Source of the DNA: Granulicella sp. WH15 | Lineage (GTDB): Bacteria > Acidobacteriota > Terriglobia > Terriglobales > Acidobacteriaceae | Length of the DNA: 64,000 nt | Assembly: GCF_009914315.1 (NCBI RefSeq) | Contig: NZ_CP042596.1 | Location: forward strand, 3,100,001-3,164,000 | Direction of reading: 5' to 3' | Shown here: positions 7,237 through 16,182 of the stretch, piece by piece | Layout: the number at the start of each line of letters is the position of its first letter | Position numbering within the stretch: position 1 is the stretch's first letter | The notes under the pieces: generated by a model | Databases searched by the model: none | Told to the model about the DNA's origin: nothing | The model's input: the letters and a program-made list of their open reading frames with translations, nothing else | Made by a program: the position numbers and the translations under genes

Positions 7237-8457
7237 TTACTTCGGCGTCACGCGGAATACCCCGCCATTCCTGGCATCCTCAAGCATCCACAGCGCGCCA
7301 TCGGGAGCCTCCTCCACGTCGCGGATGCGGTGCCCCACATCCCAGCGCTCCGCGGGCGTCGCCCCGCCCTTACCGTCGAAGGTAATGCGGTTCAGCGTCA
7401 TGCTCGCCAGTCCAGTCGCCAGCGCCGATCCCTTCCACTGCGCGAACATCGAGCCGTGGTAGAACATCAGGTTGCCCGGCGCGATCACCGGCGTCCAGTA
7501 GATGACCGGCTTGGTCAGGTCAGGCCGCGTACCCGGGCTGGGGATCGGCACACCATCGTAGTTGACCGCATAAGAGACCAGAGGCCAGCCATAGTTCTTG
7601 CCCGGCTCGATCAGGTTCAGCTCATCGCCGCCCCGCGGGCCATGCTCGATCTCCCACAACCGGCCATCCGGTGCAAAGGCCAGACCATAGGGCGTACGGT
7701 GCCCCATGCTCCAGGTCTCCGCCAGCGACAGGTTCGGCCCCGGGAAGGTATACGTCCTCAGCACAGGAGCAGTCTTCGCGGCCTCGGTATCCGCCGGCGG
7801 GTCGATGATCGGCACGCTGGCCGCCCCCTTCTTCCCTGCCATCGGATTGCCCTTGGCAGGCTTGCCATCCAGCGTCAGCCGCAGAATCTTGCCGAGCGGC
7901 TGGTTCGGGTCCTGCGCCGGAGTCATGCGCTGCCGATCGCCCACGGTCAGGTACAGGTAACGGCTATCCGGCGAAAACGCGATCTGCGCGCCGAACTGCC
8001 CGCCCTCGCCCCGTTCGCCGTCGCGCCAGATCACCTGCAAGCCCTCAAGGCTCGCCGAGCCCTGCCCGATCACCAGCTTAGCCTTCGCCAGCGCCAGGCT
8101 CGAGCCGCCATCGCCCGGCTCCGAGTAGGTCAGGTAAACGCTCTGATCCTTCGCATAGTGCGGCGAAAGATAGACGCCCAACATGCCGCCCTGCCCCTTG
8201 TACAAAACAGCGGGCACATTCGTAACCGGCGTCTTGTCGCCCTGCTGCGTCACCAGCCACAGCGCGCCGACCTTCTCGGTAATCAGCATCCGCCCATCGG
8301 GCAGAAAGGCAATCCGCCAGGGAAACTTGAGGGTCGTCACCTGGGTCATGGTGAAGGGCACACTCGGCTCGGGCTTCTGCGCGCCCGCGTTGATCTGAGC
8401 CTCTACCTGGGTCGCTGCCAGAGCCACAAATAGCCCCGTGATCACTAACTGTTTCAT
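7237..8457 (-). CDS. Secreted PQQ-dependent sugar dehydrogenase (Asd/GSDH family)
   Basis: The 406-residue protein has a signal peptide (residues 1-20, ending VEA) and a six-bladed beta-propeller of the soluble glucose/sorbosone dehydrogenase family. Recognisable motifs are FPWRIAFLPDGRMLITEK (about 45-62), LGVYLSPHYAKD with a candidate catalytic His (about 93), and HGPRGGDELNLIEPGKNYGW (about 272) that binds PQQ in relatives. Such periplasmic enzymes oxidise aldoses to lactones and donate electrons to the respiratory chain. A GAGGGAAA site precedes the ATG. It is a single-gene unit with its own terminator. Substrate range cannot be read from sequence. Confidence 0.88.
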   Translation of the reverse strand: MKQLVITGLFVALAATQVEAQINAGAQKPEPSVPFTMTQVTTLKFPWRIAFLPDGRMLITEKVGALWLVTQQGDKTPVTNVPAVLYKGQGGMLGVYLSPHYAKDQSVYLTYSEPGDGGSSLALAKAKLVIGQGSASLEGLQVIWRDGERGEGGQFGAQIAFSPDSRYLYLTVGDRQRMTPAQDPNQPLGKILRLTLDGKPAKGNPMAGKKGAASVPIIDPPADTEAAKTAPVLRTYTFPGPNLSLAETWSMGHRTPYGLAFAPDGRLWEIEHGPRGGDELNLIEPGKNYGWPLVSYAVNYDGVPIPSPGTRPDLTKPVIYWTPVIAPGNLMFYHGSMFAQWKGSALATGLASMTLNRITFDGKGGATPAERWDVGHRIRDVEEAPDGALWMLEDARNGGVFRVTPK

Positions 8458-8730
8458 CTCGTTTTTCCCTCTATTGATCTGGATTGGTGCGGCGTTAGCA
8501 AACCTTGCACGTCATCGTTCTTCGTGTTGTTTCTCGCTGTTCCTGTCGATAGCAACCCACTTACAGCCTATGGGAGGAGTCTTTCAGATTCTGGTTGAGG
8601 AGTCATGACTCATGAAAAAGGTGAATCGATGGCTAATGATAAATGCTCTTCCCCTTACCGGCCCTGCCCACACGACTTCCAGGTCAAAACCGGAGTGTTT
8701 CCAATCCCCGCAAAGAAGACCATACTCAAT

Positions 8731-9825
8731 ATGAGCATGTCCTCCATCACCCCCAGCCCGCGTCTCAAAGTCCCCAGCGTCTTCGCAGGCAAAGCCTGGC
8801 AACAGGTACTGGCGCGCGATCCCGCCGCCGACGGCCAGTTCGTCTACGCCGTCAAGTCGACGAAGATCTACTGCCGCCCCAGCTGCCCCAGCCGCCGCCC
8901 CGAGCGCAAGAACGTCACCTTCTTCCCCACGCCCGAGCAGGCCCAGGCCGCGGGCTACCGCGCCTGCCTGCGCTGCGAGCCCGACCTCGTCGGCCGCAAG
9001 CCCGACCCGCAGGTCGCCGCCATCGAAGCCGTCTCCCAGTTCCTCACCGAGCACTCGAACGAACGGACGCGCCTGAAGGACGTAGCCAAAGCCACCGGCG
9101 TCGCTCCGCTGACCATTCTGCGCGGCTTCAAGCGCGTCCTCGGCGTCAGCCCGCGCGAGTTCGCCAAGGCCCAGCGCGTCGCCAAGTTCAAGGCCAAGGT
9201 GCGCGAGCCCAAGACCTCCGTCACCGACGCCATCTACGACGCCGGATACAGCTCCTCCAGCCGCCTCTACGAGGGCTCCGACGAGCTGCTCGGCATGACG
9301 CCCAGCGCCATGAAGGCGGGCGGCCAGGGCGAGACGATCCGCTACGCCGTAGCCGACAGCCCACTGGGCCTGATGATGGTCGGGGCCACCAGCCGCGGCA
9401 TCTGCTCCATCGCCTTCGCCGACACGGAAGAGGAGCTGCTGGCCGAGCTGCAAGCGCGCTTCCCCAAGGCCGAGACCAAGCGCATGGATAGCGAGCTGGA
9501 GTATGCCGTCGAAGCAGTCATCGCCAGCATGGACGAGAGCCTCCGCGCCGCCTCCCTGCCCTTCGACATCCGCGCCACTGCCTTCCAGATGCGTGTCTGG
9601 CGAGAACTGCAAAAGATCCCCCGGGGCGAGACCCGCACCTACTCCCAAGTCGCCGAGGCACTCGGCGCACCCGGCTCCGTACGCGCAGTCGCCAGCGCCA
9701 TCGGCGCGAATCCACTGGCGATTCTCGTTCCCTGCCACCGCGTCATCGGCAAGAACGGCACGCTGACGGGCTATCGCTGGGGCATCGAACGCAAACGCAC
9801 ACTACTCGAACGCGAGGGCGCATGA
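8731..9825 (+). CDS. ada: Bifunctional DNA repair methyltransferase / regulator Ada
   Basis: Three parts occur in order. The N-terminal Ada zinc domain has STKIYCRPSCPSRRPERKN, whose first Cys accepts methyl from phosphotriesters, and CLRCEPD completing the four-Cys site. The AraC-type helix-turn-helix includes LKDVAKATGVAPLTILRGF. The C-terminal O6-alkylguanine methyltransferase has NPLAILVPCHRVIG with the acceptor Cys. From 8731 the protein has 364 residues, close to E. coli Ada (354). ATGs at 8605 and 8629 are also in frame, and the former has a ribosome site, but the extra 42 residues lack GC3-rich codon use. It probably activates its own gene after methylation damage. The stop overlaps the next start. 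Confidence 0.9.
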   Translation: MSMSSITPSPRLKVPSVFAGKAWQQVLARDPAADGQFVYAVKSTKIYCRPSCPSRRPERKNVTFFPTPEQAQAAGYRACLRCEPDLVGRKPDPQVAAIEAVSQFLTEHSNERTRLKDVAKATGVAPLTILRGFKRVLGVSPREFAKAQRVAKFKAKVREPKTSVTDAIYDAGYSSSSRLYEGSDELLGMTPSAMKAGGQGETIRYAVADSPLGLMMVGATSRGICSIAFADTEEELLAELQARFPKAETKRMDSELEYAVEAVIASMDESLRAASLPFDIRATAFQMRVWRELQKIPRGETRTYSQVAEALGAPGSVRAVASAIGANPLAILVPCHRVIGKNGTLTGYRWGIERKRTLLEREGA

Positions 9826-10100
9826 GCAGCTCCACCATCCCACCGGCATATAAACCGTGGATCATCATTAGCCTTGTCGTTCTGGTGCTCTCGCTGGTGC
9901 TGCTGGCGGTCGATGTGACGGCGGGCTTTGTCTACTTCAACAGCACGGCGCCGCTCTGGGTGACGATCGTCGGCGTCATAGCCGTACTGGGGATTGGCCT
10001 CGGGTTCGGAGGCTTCTTCGTGCTGCTAGTGGTGGCAAGCTGGCTGAACTGGCGAGCCAAACGCAAGGTACAGATCATCCCACCCACCCAGAGTTCATAG
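9822..10100 (+). CDS. Small two-helix membrane protein
   Basis: The 92-residue protein has two strongly hydrophobic helices (about residues 12-36 and 44-70) and a basic C-terminal tail (NWRAKRKVQ). It overlaps the ada stop by four bases (ATGA), so translational coupling with ada is likely. I recognise no family. Its only contextual clue is coexpression with a DNA-alkylation repair gene. Confidence 0.65.
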   Translation: MSSSTIPPAYKPWIIISLVVLVLSLVLLAVDVTAGFVYFNSTAPLWVTIVGVIAVLGIGLGFGGFFVLLVVASWLNWRAKRKVQIIPPTQSS

Positions 10101-10119
10101 CTGGGGTTGCCTGTTTTTT

Positions 10120-10278
10120 GTTGTCATTCAGGAGCGAAGCGGAGGAATCTGCTTCTGCCATTGTTCTTGCCGTTGGCGTTGTCCTTGCCGTTGCTTCTGG
10201 GGTAGGTCCGGGCTTTAGCCCGGACATCAAAACTCTCCACCAATGCGGGCTTTAGCCCCCGAGGTATGCTTTCTTCAA
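10120..10278. repeat. Intergenic repeat, module A
   Basis: Module A begins with GTCATTCAGGAGCGAAGCGG and continues AGGAATCTGCTTCTG. A low-complexity TTGCCGTTG run follows, then two palindromic units built on GGGCTTTAGCCC, and the module ends GAGGTATGCTTTCTT. Other copies lie at 27191-27340, 29402-29472 (partial), 32221-32377, 58013-58218 and 61250-61392 (reversed). Here it fills the gap between two convergent genes. Confidence 0.85.
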
Positions 10279-10303
10279 ACCAGCAAAGACAATCGGTCGA
10301 AAC

Positions 10304-11598
10304 CTAAGATTCTCGACGCGGAGCACTCTTCAACAAAAAACAGAACCCCGCACCAATCACAGCCGAGCCGCCAATCACCAACATTCCCGCCGTATAGTTG
10401 TGGGTCATATCGCGCAAAACGCCCGTCATATAAGGCCCGGAGAACCCACCTAGCCACCGACGATAGTGATAATTGCAACCCCGCCAGCCGCAGCCTGCCC
10501 ACCCAGAACCCGCGTGGGCAAAGCCCAGAACGGTCCCATCAGGCTCCAGTAGCCCATAGCCGCAAGGCACATCGCACACAACGCCGCAGGCAGAGAGTGC
10601 GCATAAGCCGCCCATCCAAAACCGATGGCGCTGAGCATCAGACAAGCAGCGATATGCCCCCGTCGCTCGCCGGTACGGTCGCTATTCCAGCCGACGATGA
10701 CGGTAAAGATCGCCGCACAGATGTAAGGCACAGTCGCATAGCGAGCAACGATGCTGGCCCCCGAGGGATCGCCACCGGGATGGAGAAAGCTGTTGAACAC
10801 CAGCGGCATCCACAGGTTGACCGTATAAGTCCCAATCTGGTCGATGAAGAAAATCCCGGCCAGCACCCAGACCATCGGCATCCGAAAAGCGTCAAAGAGC
10901 CGATGGTTGCTGGCCGCACCGCCTTCGATGCGGTCGCGCTCCAGTTCCTTGTCCAGCCAGTGCTTCTCCGCATCCGACAGCCACGCCGCATCATCGGGAT
11001 GATCCTTCATAACAAAGAGCACGGAGATACCGAAGAGAATCGTCGGCACACCCTCGACCAGAAAGAGCCACTGCCACCCATGCAGTCCTGCCCTGCCGTC
11101 GAGCTTCAGCAGCGCACCCGAGAGCGGCCCGCCCACCACCCCGGCGATGGAGGTCGCCGTCATAAACCGGGCCACCGCACGAGCCCGCTCCCGAGACGGA
11201 AACCAGTAGGTCAGGTAGAGAATCATGCCGGGAAAGAACCCGGCCTCGCTGACACCCAGAAAGAACCGCATGAAGTAGAACGAGTGCGGCCCCTGCACGA
11301 ACATCATGCCGGTCGCGATGATCCCCCAGGTAATCATGATGCGGGCGATCCAGAGCCGCGGGCCAACCCGGTTGAGGATCAGGTTGCTGGGCAGATCGAA
11401 GAGCGACGAACCCAGAAAAAAGATCCCCGCGCCAGTGCCGTAAACCGTGTTCGAGAGCAGCAGATCATGCTTCATCTCGACGGCGGCAAACCCCACATTG
11501 ACGCGGTCGAGATAGGCGAGCAGATACAGGATGAAGATGTAAGGGATCAGCCGCCAGCTGATCTTGCTGTAGAGGGAGCGGGCGTCGATCTGATCCAT
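10304..11598 (-). pseudogene. Frameshifted MFS transporter (anion:cation symporter type)
   Basis: From ATG 11598 the frame encodes an ACS-type MFS permease (RRVNVGFAAVEMKHDL-like opening seen as DRVNVGFAAVEM; FFLGVSEAGFFPGMILYLTYWF; TATSIAGVVGGPLSGAL). The frame stops at 10450 after GGVAIITIVGG. The missing end, WLGGFSGPYMTGVLRDMTHN and a last helix to 10304, continues in the -1 frame. Inserting one base near 10453-10461 would restore VGGLGGFSGPY, the usual family sequence. It is therefore a one-base deletion or a sequence error. Relatives import tartrate, glucarate or other sugar acids. An upstream in-frame start at 11685 would lie inside an inverted repeat and is unlikely. Confidence 0.8.
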
Positions 11599-11633
11599 TC
11601 GACTACTGTACCCTGCCGCAGAAAGAAGAAAAA

Positions 11634-11836
11634 CAAGAGCAAGGCGAAACGGGGAAAAAGGGATAAAAGGGATAAGAGGGATCAAGGCGTGATCGCGAAG
11701 AGGCAGTAGAGCCTAATCAAGACATAAGAAGCAGAACCAGTCAGCCACAAAGCATCCCGTTTTTATCCGTCTTTGTTTTTAGTTTTAATCCCTCTTATCC
11801 TTTTTATCCCTTTTTCCCCGTTTCGCCTTGCTCTTG
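11634..11836. repeat. 49-bp inverted repeat pair between divergent genes (MITE-like)
   Basis: The arms 11634-11682 and 11788-11836 are reverse complements with one mismatch and enclose about 105 bp. Each arm is purine/pyrimidine biased (outer end CAAGAGCAAGGCG, inner end GATAAGAGGGAT). It lies between the starts of the divergent MFS and threonine-dehydratase-like genes, so it may hold or separate their promoters. No transposase or clear target duplication was seen. Confidence 0.75.
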
Positions 11837-11875
11837 ACTTTCAGGGATCGGCAATCCAGGTCATAGAATATAAAG

Positions 11876-12841
11876 ATGACCTGGAGACTGCCCGATCTTG
11901 CGGAGCTGGAGACAGCCGCTGCCCTGATCTACGCCCACATGCCACCCACCCCGCAGTACAACTGGCCCCTGCTCGACGTAGCCGCCGGGACCGAGGTCTG
12001 GGTGAAGCACGAGAACCACACGCCCGTGGGCGCGTTCAAGATTCGCGGCGGCATCATCTACATGGACTGGCTGAAGCATAACCACCCCGAGATCAAGGGC
12101 GTGGTAGGCGCGACGCGCGGCAATCACGGCCAGTCGATGGGCTTCGCCGCGAAGATGACCGGCACTCCAGCGGTGGTGGTGGTTCCCTTCGGCAACAGCC
12201 GCGAGAAGAACGAGGCCATGCGCGCCCTCGGGGTCGAGCTGATCGAGGCCGGTGAGGACTTTCAGGCCGCCTGCGAGCACGCCGACACGCTGGCCAAAGA
12301 GCGCGGAATGCACCGTCTGCCCTCGCTCGATCCCAAGCTGATCCACGGCGTGGGCACCTACGCGCTGGAGTTCTTCCGCGGTACGCCCGGGCTGGACACG
12401 GTGTACGTGCCCATCGGCATGGGCAGCGGCGTCTGCGGGATGATCGCGGCGCGCAACGCCCTCGGCCTGAAGACCAAGATCGTCGGCGTAGTCTCGAGCG
12501 GCGCACCGGCCTACCAGCTCTCGTTTGCAGCCGGGCATGTGGTGGAGCATCCGGTGACGACGGTGCTGGCCGACGGCCTGGCCTGTCGCCGTCCCAACAG
12601 TGATGCCTTGGCGGCGATCCTCGAGGGCGTCGAGCGCGTAGTCGCCGTCAGCGAAGACGAGGTCGCGGCAGCCATGCGCACCCTCTTCACCGCCACGCAC
12701 AACGTGGCCGAAGGAGCCGGAGCAGCCTCCTTTGCCGCCCTGATGAGCGAGCGCGACGCTATGCGCGGCAAGCGGGTCGGAGTGGTGCTCTGCGGCGGCA
12801 ACGTGGATGCGGAGATGTTCGCAAAGGTCCTCGAGGGATAG
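11876..12841 (+). CDS. Threonine dehydratase-like PLP enzyme (fold type II)
   Basis: The 321-residue protein has the serine/threonine dehydratase pattern. The PLP lysine is in VGAFKIRGG (about residue 56), the phosphate-binding loop appears as PIGMGSGVCGM (about 180), ATRGNHGQSMGF holds the substrate-contact segment, and CGGNVDAEMF lies near the end. There is no C-terminal ACT regulatory domain, so it resembles catabolic or racemase-type members rather than IlvA. It could deaminate L-threonine/L-serine or racemise a beta-hydroxy amino acid. The gene follows a long inverted repeat and is 68 bp upstream of the ahcY start on the same strand. Confidence 0.85.
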   Translation: MTWRLPDLAELETAAALIYAHMPPTPQYNWPLLDVAAGTEVWVKHENHTPVGAFKIRGGIIYMDWLKHNHPEIKGVVGATRGNHGQSMGFAAKMTGTPAVVVVPFGNSREKNEAMRALGVELIEAGEDFQAACEHADTLAKERGMHRLPSLDPKLIHGVGTYALEFFRGTPGLDTVYVPIGMGSGVCGMIAARNALGLKTKIVGVVSSGAPAYQLSFAAGHVVEHPVTTVLADGLACRRPNSDALAAILEGVERVVAVSEDEVAAAMRTLFTATHNVAEGAGAASFAALMSERDAMRGKRVGVVLCGGNVDAEMFAKVLEG

Positions 12842-12909
12842 CCCCGCCAAGGCGTCCGAATGATAGGCTTTAGAACGAGATATTGATCTTCAACAGAGGT
12901 GTTTTTCAG

Positions 12910-14361
12910 ATGGCGACAGCAACGGTTGGGCAGTTGGATACGGTGGCGAAAGAGTACAAGGTAGCGGACCTCTCACTCGCGGCGTTCGGGCGCAAGGAGA
13001 TCGAGATCGCCGAGCAGGAGATGCCGGGCCTCATGTCGATCCGGCGCAAGTACGCCCCGGGCAAGCCGCTCCAGGGCGTGCGCGTCTCGGGTTCGCTGCA
13101 CATGACGATCCAGACCGCCGTGCTGATCGAGACCATGGTCGATCTTGGAGCCGATGTCCGCTGGGCGAGCTGCAATATCTTCTCCACCCAGGACCACGCC
13201 GCAGCGGCTATCGCAGCCGCGGGCGTGCCCGTCTTCGCCTGGAAGGGCGAGACGCTCGAGGAGTTCTGGTGGTGCACGAACCAGGCACTCAGCTTCCCCG
13301 ACGGCAACGGCGGCGTGCTTGGCCCGCAGCTCGTCATCGACGACGGCGGCGACGTGACCCTGCTGATCCACAAGGGCTATGAGCTCGAGCACGGCGACAA
13401 GTGGGTCGATTCGCCGTCCAGTTCGCAGGAGGAGGACGTCATCAAGACGCTCCTGAAGAAGGTCCACGCCGAGCATCCGGCCCGCTGGACCGAGTGCGCG
13501 AAGGAATGGCGCGGCGTATCTGAGGAGACCACCACCGGCGTCCACCGCCTCTACAAGATGAAGGAGAAGGGCACCCTGCTCGTGCCCGCCATCAACGTCA
13601 ACGACTCGGTCACCAAGTCGAAGTTCGACAACCTCTACGGCTGCCGCGAGTCGCTGGTAGACGGCATCAAGCGTGCCACCGACGTCATGGTCGCGGGCAA
13701 AGTCGCCGTGGTCTGCGGCTTCGGCGACGTGGGCAAGGGCTCTGCCGCCTCCCTGCGCGGCCTGGGCGCGCGCGTCGTCGTCACCGAGATCGACCCCATC
13801 AACGCCCTGCAGGCTGCGATGGAGGGCTACGAGGTCACGACCCTCGAAGAGACGCTCGGACGCGGCGACATCTACGTCACCTGCACCGGCAACGTGGACA
13901 TCATCACGCTCGAGCACATGAAGCTGATGAAGGACCAGGCCATCGTCTGCAACATCGGCCACTTCGACAACGAGATCCAGATGGACGCGCTGAACAGCTT
14001 CGCGGGCGCGACCAAGCTGAACATCAAGCCGCAGGTGGATAAGTACACCTTCGCGACGGGCCACAGCATCTTCGTCCTGGCCGAGGGCCGTCTGGTGAAC
14101 CTGGGCTGCGCGACCGGCCACCCGAGCTTCGTCATGTCGGCCAGCTTCTCGAACCAGACGCTGGCGCAGCTCGACCTCTGGGCCAACAAGGACAAGTACG
14201 AGGTGGGCATCTACATCCTGCCCAAGAAGCTGGACGAGGAGGTAGCCCGCCTGCACCTCGAGAAGATCGGCGTCAAGCTGACGACGCTCTCGCCCAAGCA
14301 GGCCGAGTACCTCGGCGTGCCGGTAGAAGGCCCGTACAAGGCCGAGATCTACCGCTACTAG
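12910..14361 (+). CDS. ahcY: S-adenosylhomocysteinase
   Basis: The 483-residue enzyme hydrolyses S-adenosylhomocysteine to adenosine and homocysteine, removing the inhibitor of methyltransferases in the methyl cycle. Signatures are [14 protein letters not shown] (about 85-98), the catalytic Lys/Asp segment [16 protein letters not shown], the NAD-binding [19 protein letters not shown], the substrate loop [12 protein letters not shown], and a C-terminal KAEIYRY tail typical of the family. The start at 12910 has an AGAGGT site; an ATG at 12883 would add nine residues. I saw no SAH riboswitch in the 68-bp upstream gap. It is followed by a large hairpin. Confidence 0.97.
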   Translation: MATATVGQLDTVAKEYKVADLSLAAFGRKEIEIAEQEMPGLMSIRRKYAPGKPLQGVRVSGSLHMTIQTAVLIETMVDLGADVRWASCNIFSTQDHAAAAIAAAGVPVFAWKGETLEEFWWCTNQALSFPDGNGGVLGPQLVIDDGGDVTLLIHKGYELEHGDKWVDSPSSSQEEDVIKTLLKKVHAEHPARWTECAKEWRGVSEETTTGVHRLYKMKEKGTLLVPAINVNDSVTKSKFDNLYGCRESLVDGIKRATDVMVAGKVAVVCGFGDVGKGSAASLRGLGARVVVTEIDPINALQAAMEGYEVTTLEETLGRGDIYVTCTGNVDIITLEHMKLMKDQAIVCNIGHFDNEIQMDALNSFAGATKLNIKPQVDKYTFATGHSIFVLAEGRLVNLGCATGHPSFVMSASFSNQTLAQLDLWANKDKYEVGIYILPKKLDEEVARLHLEKIGVKLTTLSPKQAEYLGVPVEGPYKAEIYRY

Positions 14362-14545
14362 CACTTCGTGCCGCTCTCGGGGCGGTATGGGGAAGTGATC
14401 TTCTGAGGTCCTCCCGCTGGTCGGAAGCGAGCAATCTTCGTTTCCGACCAGCGGGAGGACCTCAGCCGTTTGAGTCATCGAGACAAGTATAAAAGTCACG
14501 AAGTGGCCGCCCTCCGCGCAGGGGGCCCGTCCGGCAGGACAGAGT
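14362..14545. repeat. Intergenic repeat, module C with 24-bp perfect hairpin
   Basis: This copy contains CACTTCGTGCCGCTCTCGGG and a perfect 24-bp inverted repeat (14403-14426 with 14442-14465, core CCTCCCGCTGGTCGGAA). It ends with GTCCGGCAGGACAGAG. Related copies are at 28474-28599, 32494-32640, 36393-36510 and 58275-58450. The hairpin could also end the ahcY transcript, although no T-run follows directly. Confidence 0.8.
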
Positions 14546-14551
14546 TGTGGC

Positions 14552-15328
14552 TTAGCTCGTACCCGCCGGCGCATAGTCCTGCGCCGAGATCACCTGCAAG
14601 CTAGGAGCCGTAACGATCTGCTGATCGATCAGCACAATCGTCGAAGCCGCCCCGCCCGCATAAGCGACCGAAGCCCCCGTGTAATACGCCGCCGAGGTCG
14701 TGCTGGCCCTGGACGAGGTCGTCGTCACCGGCAGGGTGGGCTTCACCCCGGTCGGCATGGCGACAAGCGTATAAGTCCCCGTCGGCACGTTCACATACCC
14801 GGTGTTGGTGCCGAAGACCACATTGGTAAGAATCGGGTTAGTATCCGTAATCTGCGAGCCCGAGGGCACCAGGTAAAGATCCACCCCACCCACCTTGGTC
14901 GCCTGATCGATAAACCGCAGCGCAATCTGCCCAGCGGGCGCGGCCTGCGATTGATCGAGCAGGATATTCTCCCCCAGCGAGGCCGTCACATTACCGATGA
15001 TGACGGTGTACTGCTGCGAAACCCCAAAGGTCCCCCGCGCACTGACCAACTGCTGCTTGGTCCCCGATCCGTTGGCTGAAATACTGTAAACACCCGGCAC
15101 AATGGGCACATACGACGTAATAGTGCCAAACCCGAGGTTATAAGCCAGCACGCCCGAGCCTTCGAGGATATCCAACCCCGGCGCATCCGGCGAAGCGTCG
15201 ATGATCCGTACCTGCGCGATGCTCGCGCTACCGGCAACGCTGGAGCAGCCGGGCATCGTGCCCAGGCTCACAGCCAGACCGGATAGTACAAGTGCGGGCT
15301 TCGCGAAAGAACGGTGCTTGGCTAACAT
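14552..15328 (-). CDS. DUF4397 domain lipoprotein
   Basis: The 258-residue protein has a signal sequence and a lipobox-like MPGC (Cys about residue 28), so it is probably membrane-anchored in the periplasm or outer membrane. Two tandem immunoglobulin-like DUF4397 units follow. The first starts AQVRIIDASPDAPGLDILEG, the second IALRFIDQATKVGGVDLYLV, each with a later G-x-Y-T/S strand (PGVYSISANG; TGTYTLVAMP). The domain is common in secreted proteins of Acidobacteria and has no known activity; a binding or structural role is possible. Confidence 0.85.
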   Translation of the reverse strand: MLAKHRSFAKPALVLSGLAVSLGTMPGCSSVAGSASIAQVRIIDASPDAPGLDILEGSGVLAYNLGFGTITSYVPIVPGVYSISANGSGTKQQLVSARGTFGVSQQYTVIIGNVTASLGENILLDQSQAAPAGQIALRFIDQATKVGGVDLYLVPSGSQITDTNPILTNVVFGTNTGYVNVPTGTYTLVAMPTGVKPTLPVTTTSSRASTTSAAYYTGASVAYAGGAASTIVLIDQQIVTAPSLQVISAQDYAPAGTS

Positions 15329-15472
15329 GGGCTCGCTGACACGGGCTGAAGAAGCAGCCTGACGATGAAGTTGATCTCTATGCGGCTTTGCTTATGCTAA
15401 CCGATTGCGTCTCGTTTTCGGAGAGATCCTGCATGGAATCAACACGATTCTCACGTCAGCACCGCATCGAAC

Positions 15473-15501
15473 TCCGCCCTCCTCTGCCGCCGGAGGGCGG
15501 A
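15473..15501 (-). terminator. GC-rich hairpin after the ComEA-like gene
   Basis: A 10-bp stem pairs 15473-15482 (TCCGCCCTCC) with 15492-15501 (GGAGGGCGGA). It lies 20 bp beyond the stop of the leftward gene at 15521-15832. The lack of a T-run makes its termination strength uncertain. Confidence 0.5.
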
Positions 15502-15520
15502 AGCCCCAACCACCGATCGG

Positions 15521-15832
15521 TTACTTCGCTGCCTTCTTGGCGATAATCATGTCCTTGATCTTGGCGTAGCTGGCCGCGGGCAGGATTCCCTTCTGGGTTA
15601 GCTGCGTCTTCGCGGTGTACGGACGCCCGTCGATGATGCGCTTCGCATAGGCATCGCCGATGCCGGGCAGCGCCTTCAACTGATCGGGAGTAGCCGTGTT
15701 CAGGTCAACCAGGCTGGCGGGAGCCGCTGCCGAGGGCTTCGCCGCCTGGGCCAGGGTCCGGGGCGCGGGTGCAACGGCGGCAAAGGCAAGCAGCAGGACT
15801 GCGGGGGTAATCAAACGGCGAAGAATACGCAT
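15521..15832 (-). CDS. Secreted helix-hairpin-helix (ComEA-like) protein
   Basis: The 103-residue protein has a signal peptide (about residues 1-29, ending TLAQA), a short Ala/Pro linker and one HhH motif: [20 protein letters not shown] with [11 protein letters not shown] (about residues 42-72). This arrangement is seen in ComEA-type proteins that bind double-stranded DNA at the cell surface or in the periplasm during natural transformation. It lacks the SLBB domain and anchor of longer ComEA, and no competence gene is nearby, so a DNA-uptake role is inferred only from the motif. Confidence 0.8.
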   Translation of the reverse strand: MRILRRLITPAVLLLAFAAVAPAPRTLAQAAKPSAAAPASLVDLNTATPDQLKALPGIGDAYAKRIIDGRPYTAKTQLTQKGILPAASYAKIKDMIIAKKAAK

Positions 15833-15969
15833 GGGAGAAAGCTCCTTGAGAACTAAAAAGTGGGGAGTACGACCAGTAACTCCTGATCGTGGCTAAGGTT
15901 ATCCGAGATCGACTCCCCATGTCCGCAGAATTTTCGAATAGCGCACATCAGTTGACAAGGATTGCTCCC

Positions 15970-16071
15970 ATGGTTAGCCTTACTTCTGTGAGCGTTTCCT
16001 TCCAGCATCGTGGCCATCACCATCATCACGCGTCGAGCGTGTTGGCGGCTGTGTCCGGTGCGGTGAACTAA
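15970..16071 (+). CDS. hisL: Histidine operon leader peptide
   Basis: A 33-codon ORF immediately precedes an intrinsic terminator and the his operon. It carries QHRGHHHHH, six His codons among nine (16006-16029). An AAGGA site lies eight bases before ATG 15970. This is the layout of the enteric his leader: when charged tRNA-His is scarce the ribosome stalls on the His run and termination at 16098-16132 is avoided. TTGACA at 15952-15957 may be a -35 box; if so, the message could start near the in-frame GTG at 15988 and give a shorter leader. A hairpin pairing 16027-16031 with 16037-16041 overlaps the last His codons. Confidence 0.82.
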   Translation: MVSLTSVSVSFQHRGHHHHHASSVLAAVSGAVN

Positions 16072-16097
16072 CGAACTCACGCTAAGGATTCCAAAAG

Positions 16098-16132
16098 GCC
16101 CGCTGACGCGACTCTCGCGAGCGGGCTTTTTT
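16098..16132 (+). terminator. Intrinsic terminator (his attenuator)
   Basis: The stem pairs GCCCGCT (16098-16104) with AGCGGGC (16120-16126). An inner stem CGCGA/TCGCG follows after a two-base bulge, with loop CTC, and six T residues come directly after (16127-16132). It lies 26 bp after the leader-peptide stop and about 50 bp before the hisI start. Its position after the His-codon ORF indicates attenuation. Confidence 0.88.
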
Positions 16133-16182
16133 CTGCCCGTTGCGAGTTGGCAAACCGGCAGAACAACATCAGGGAGATTGAA

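Noticed and set aside
12842..12909. SAH riboswitch before ahcY
   Set aside because: The gap is only 68 bp and shows no convincing stems or core.
12973..14574. 533-residue open frame on the minus strand opposite ahcY
   Set aside because: It is the antisense shadow of a clear S-adenosylhomocysteinase; its translation is Val/Asp/Leu/Gly-rich low complexity with no domain.
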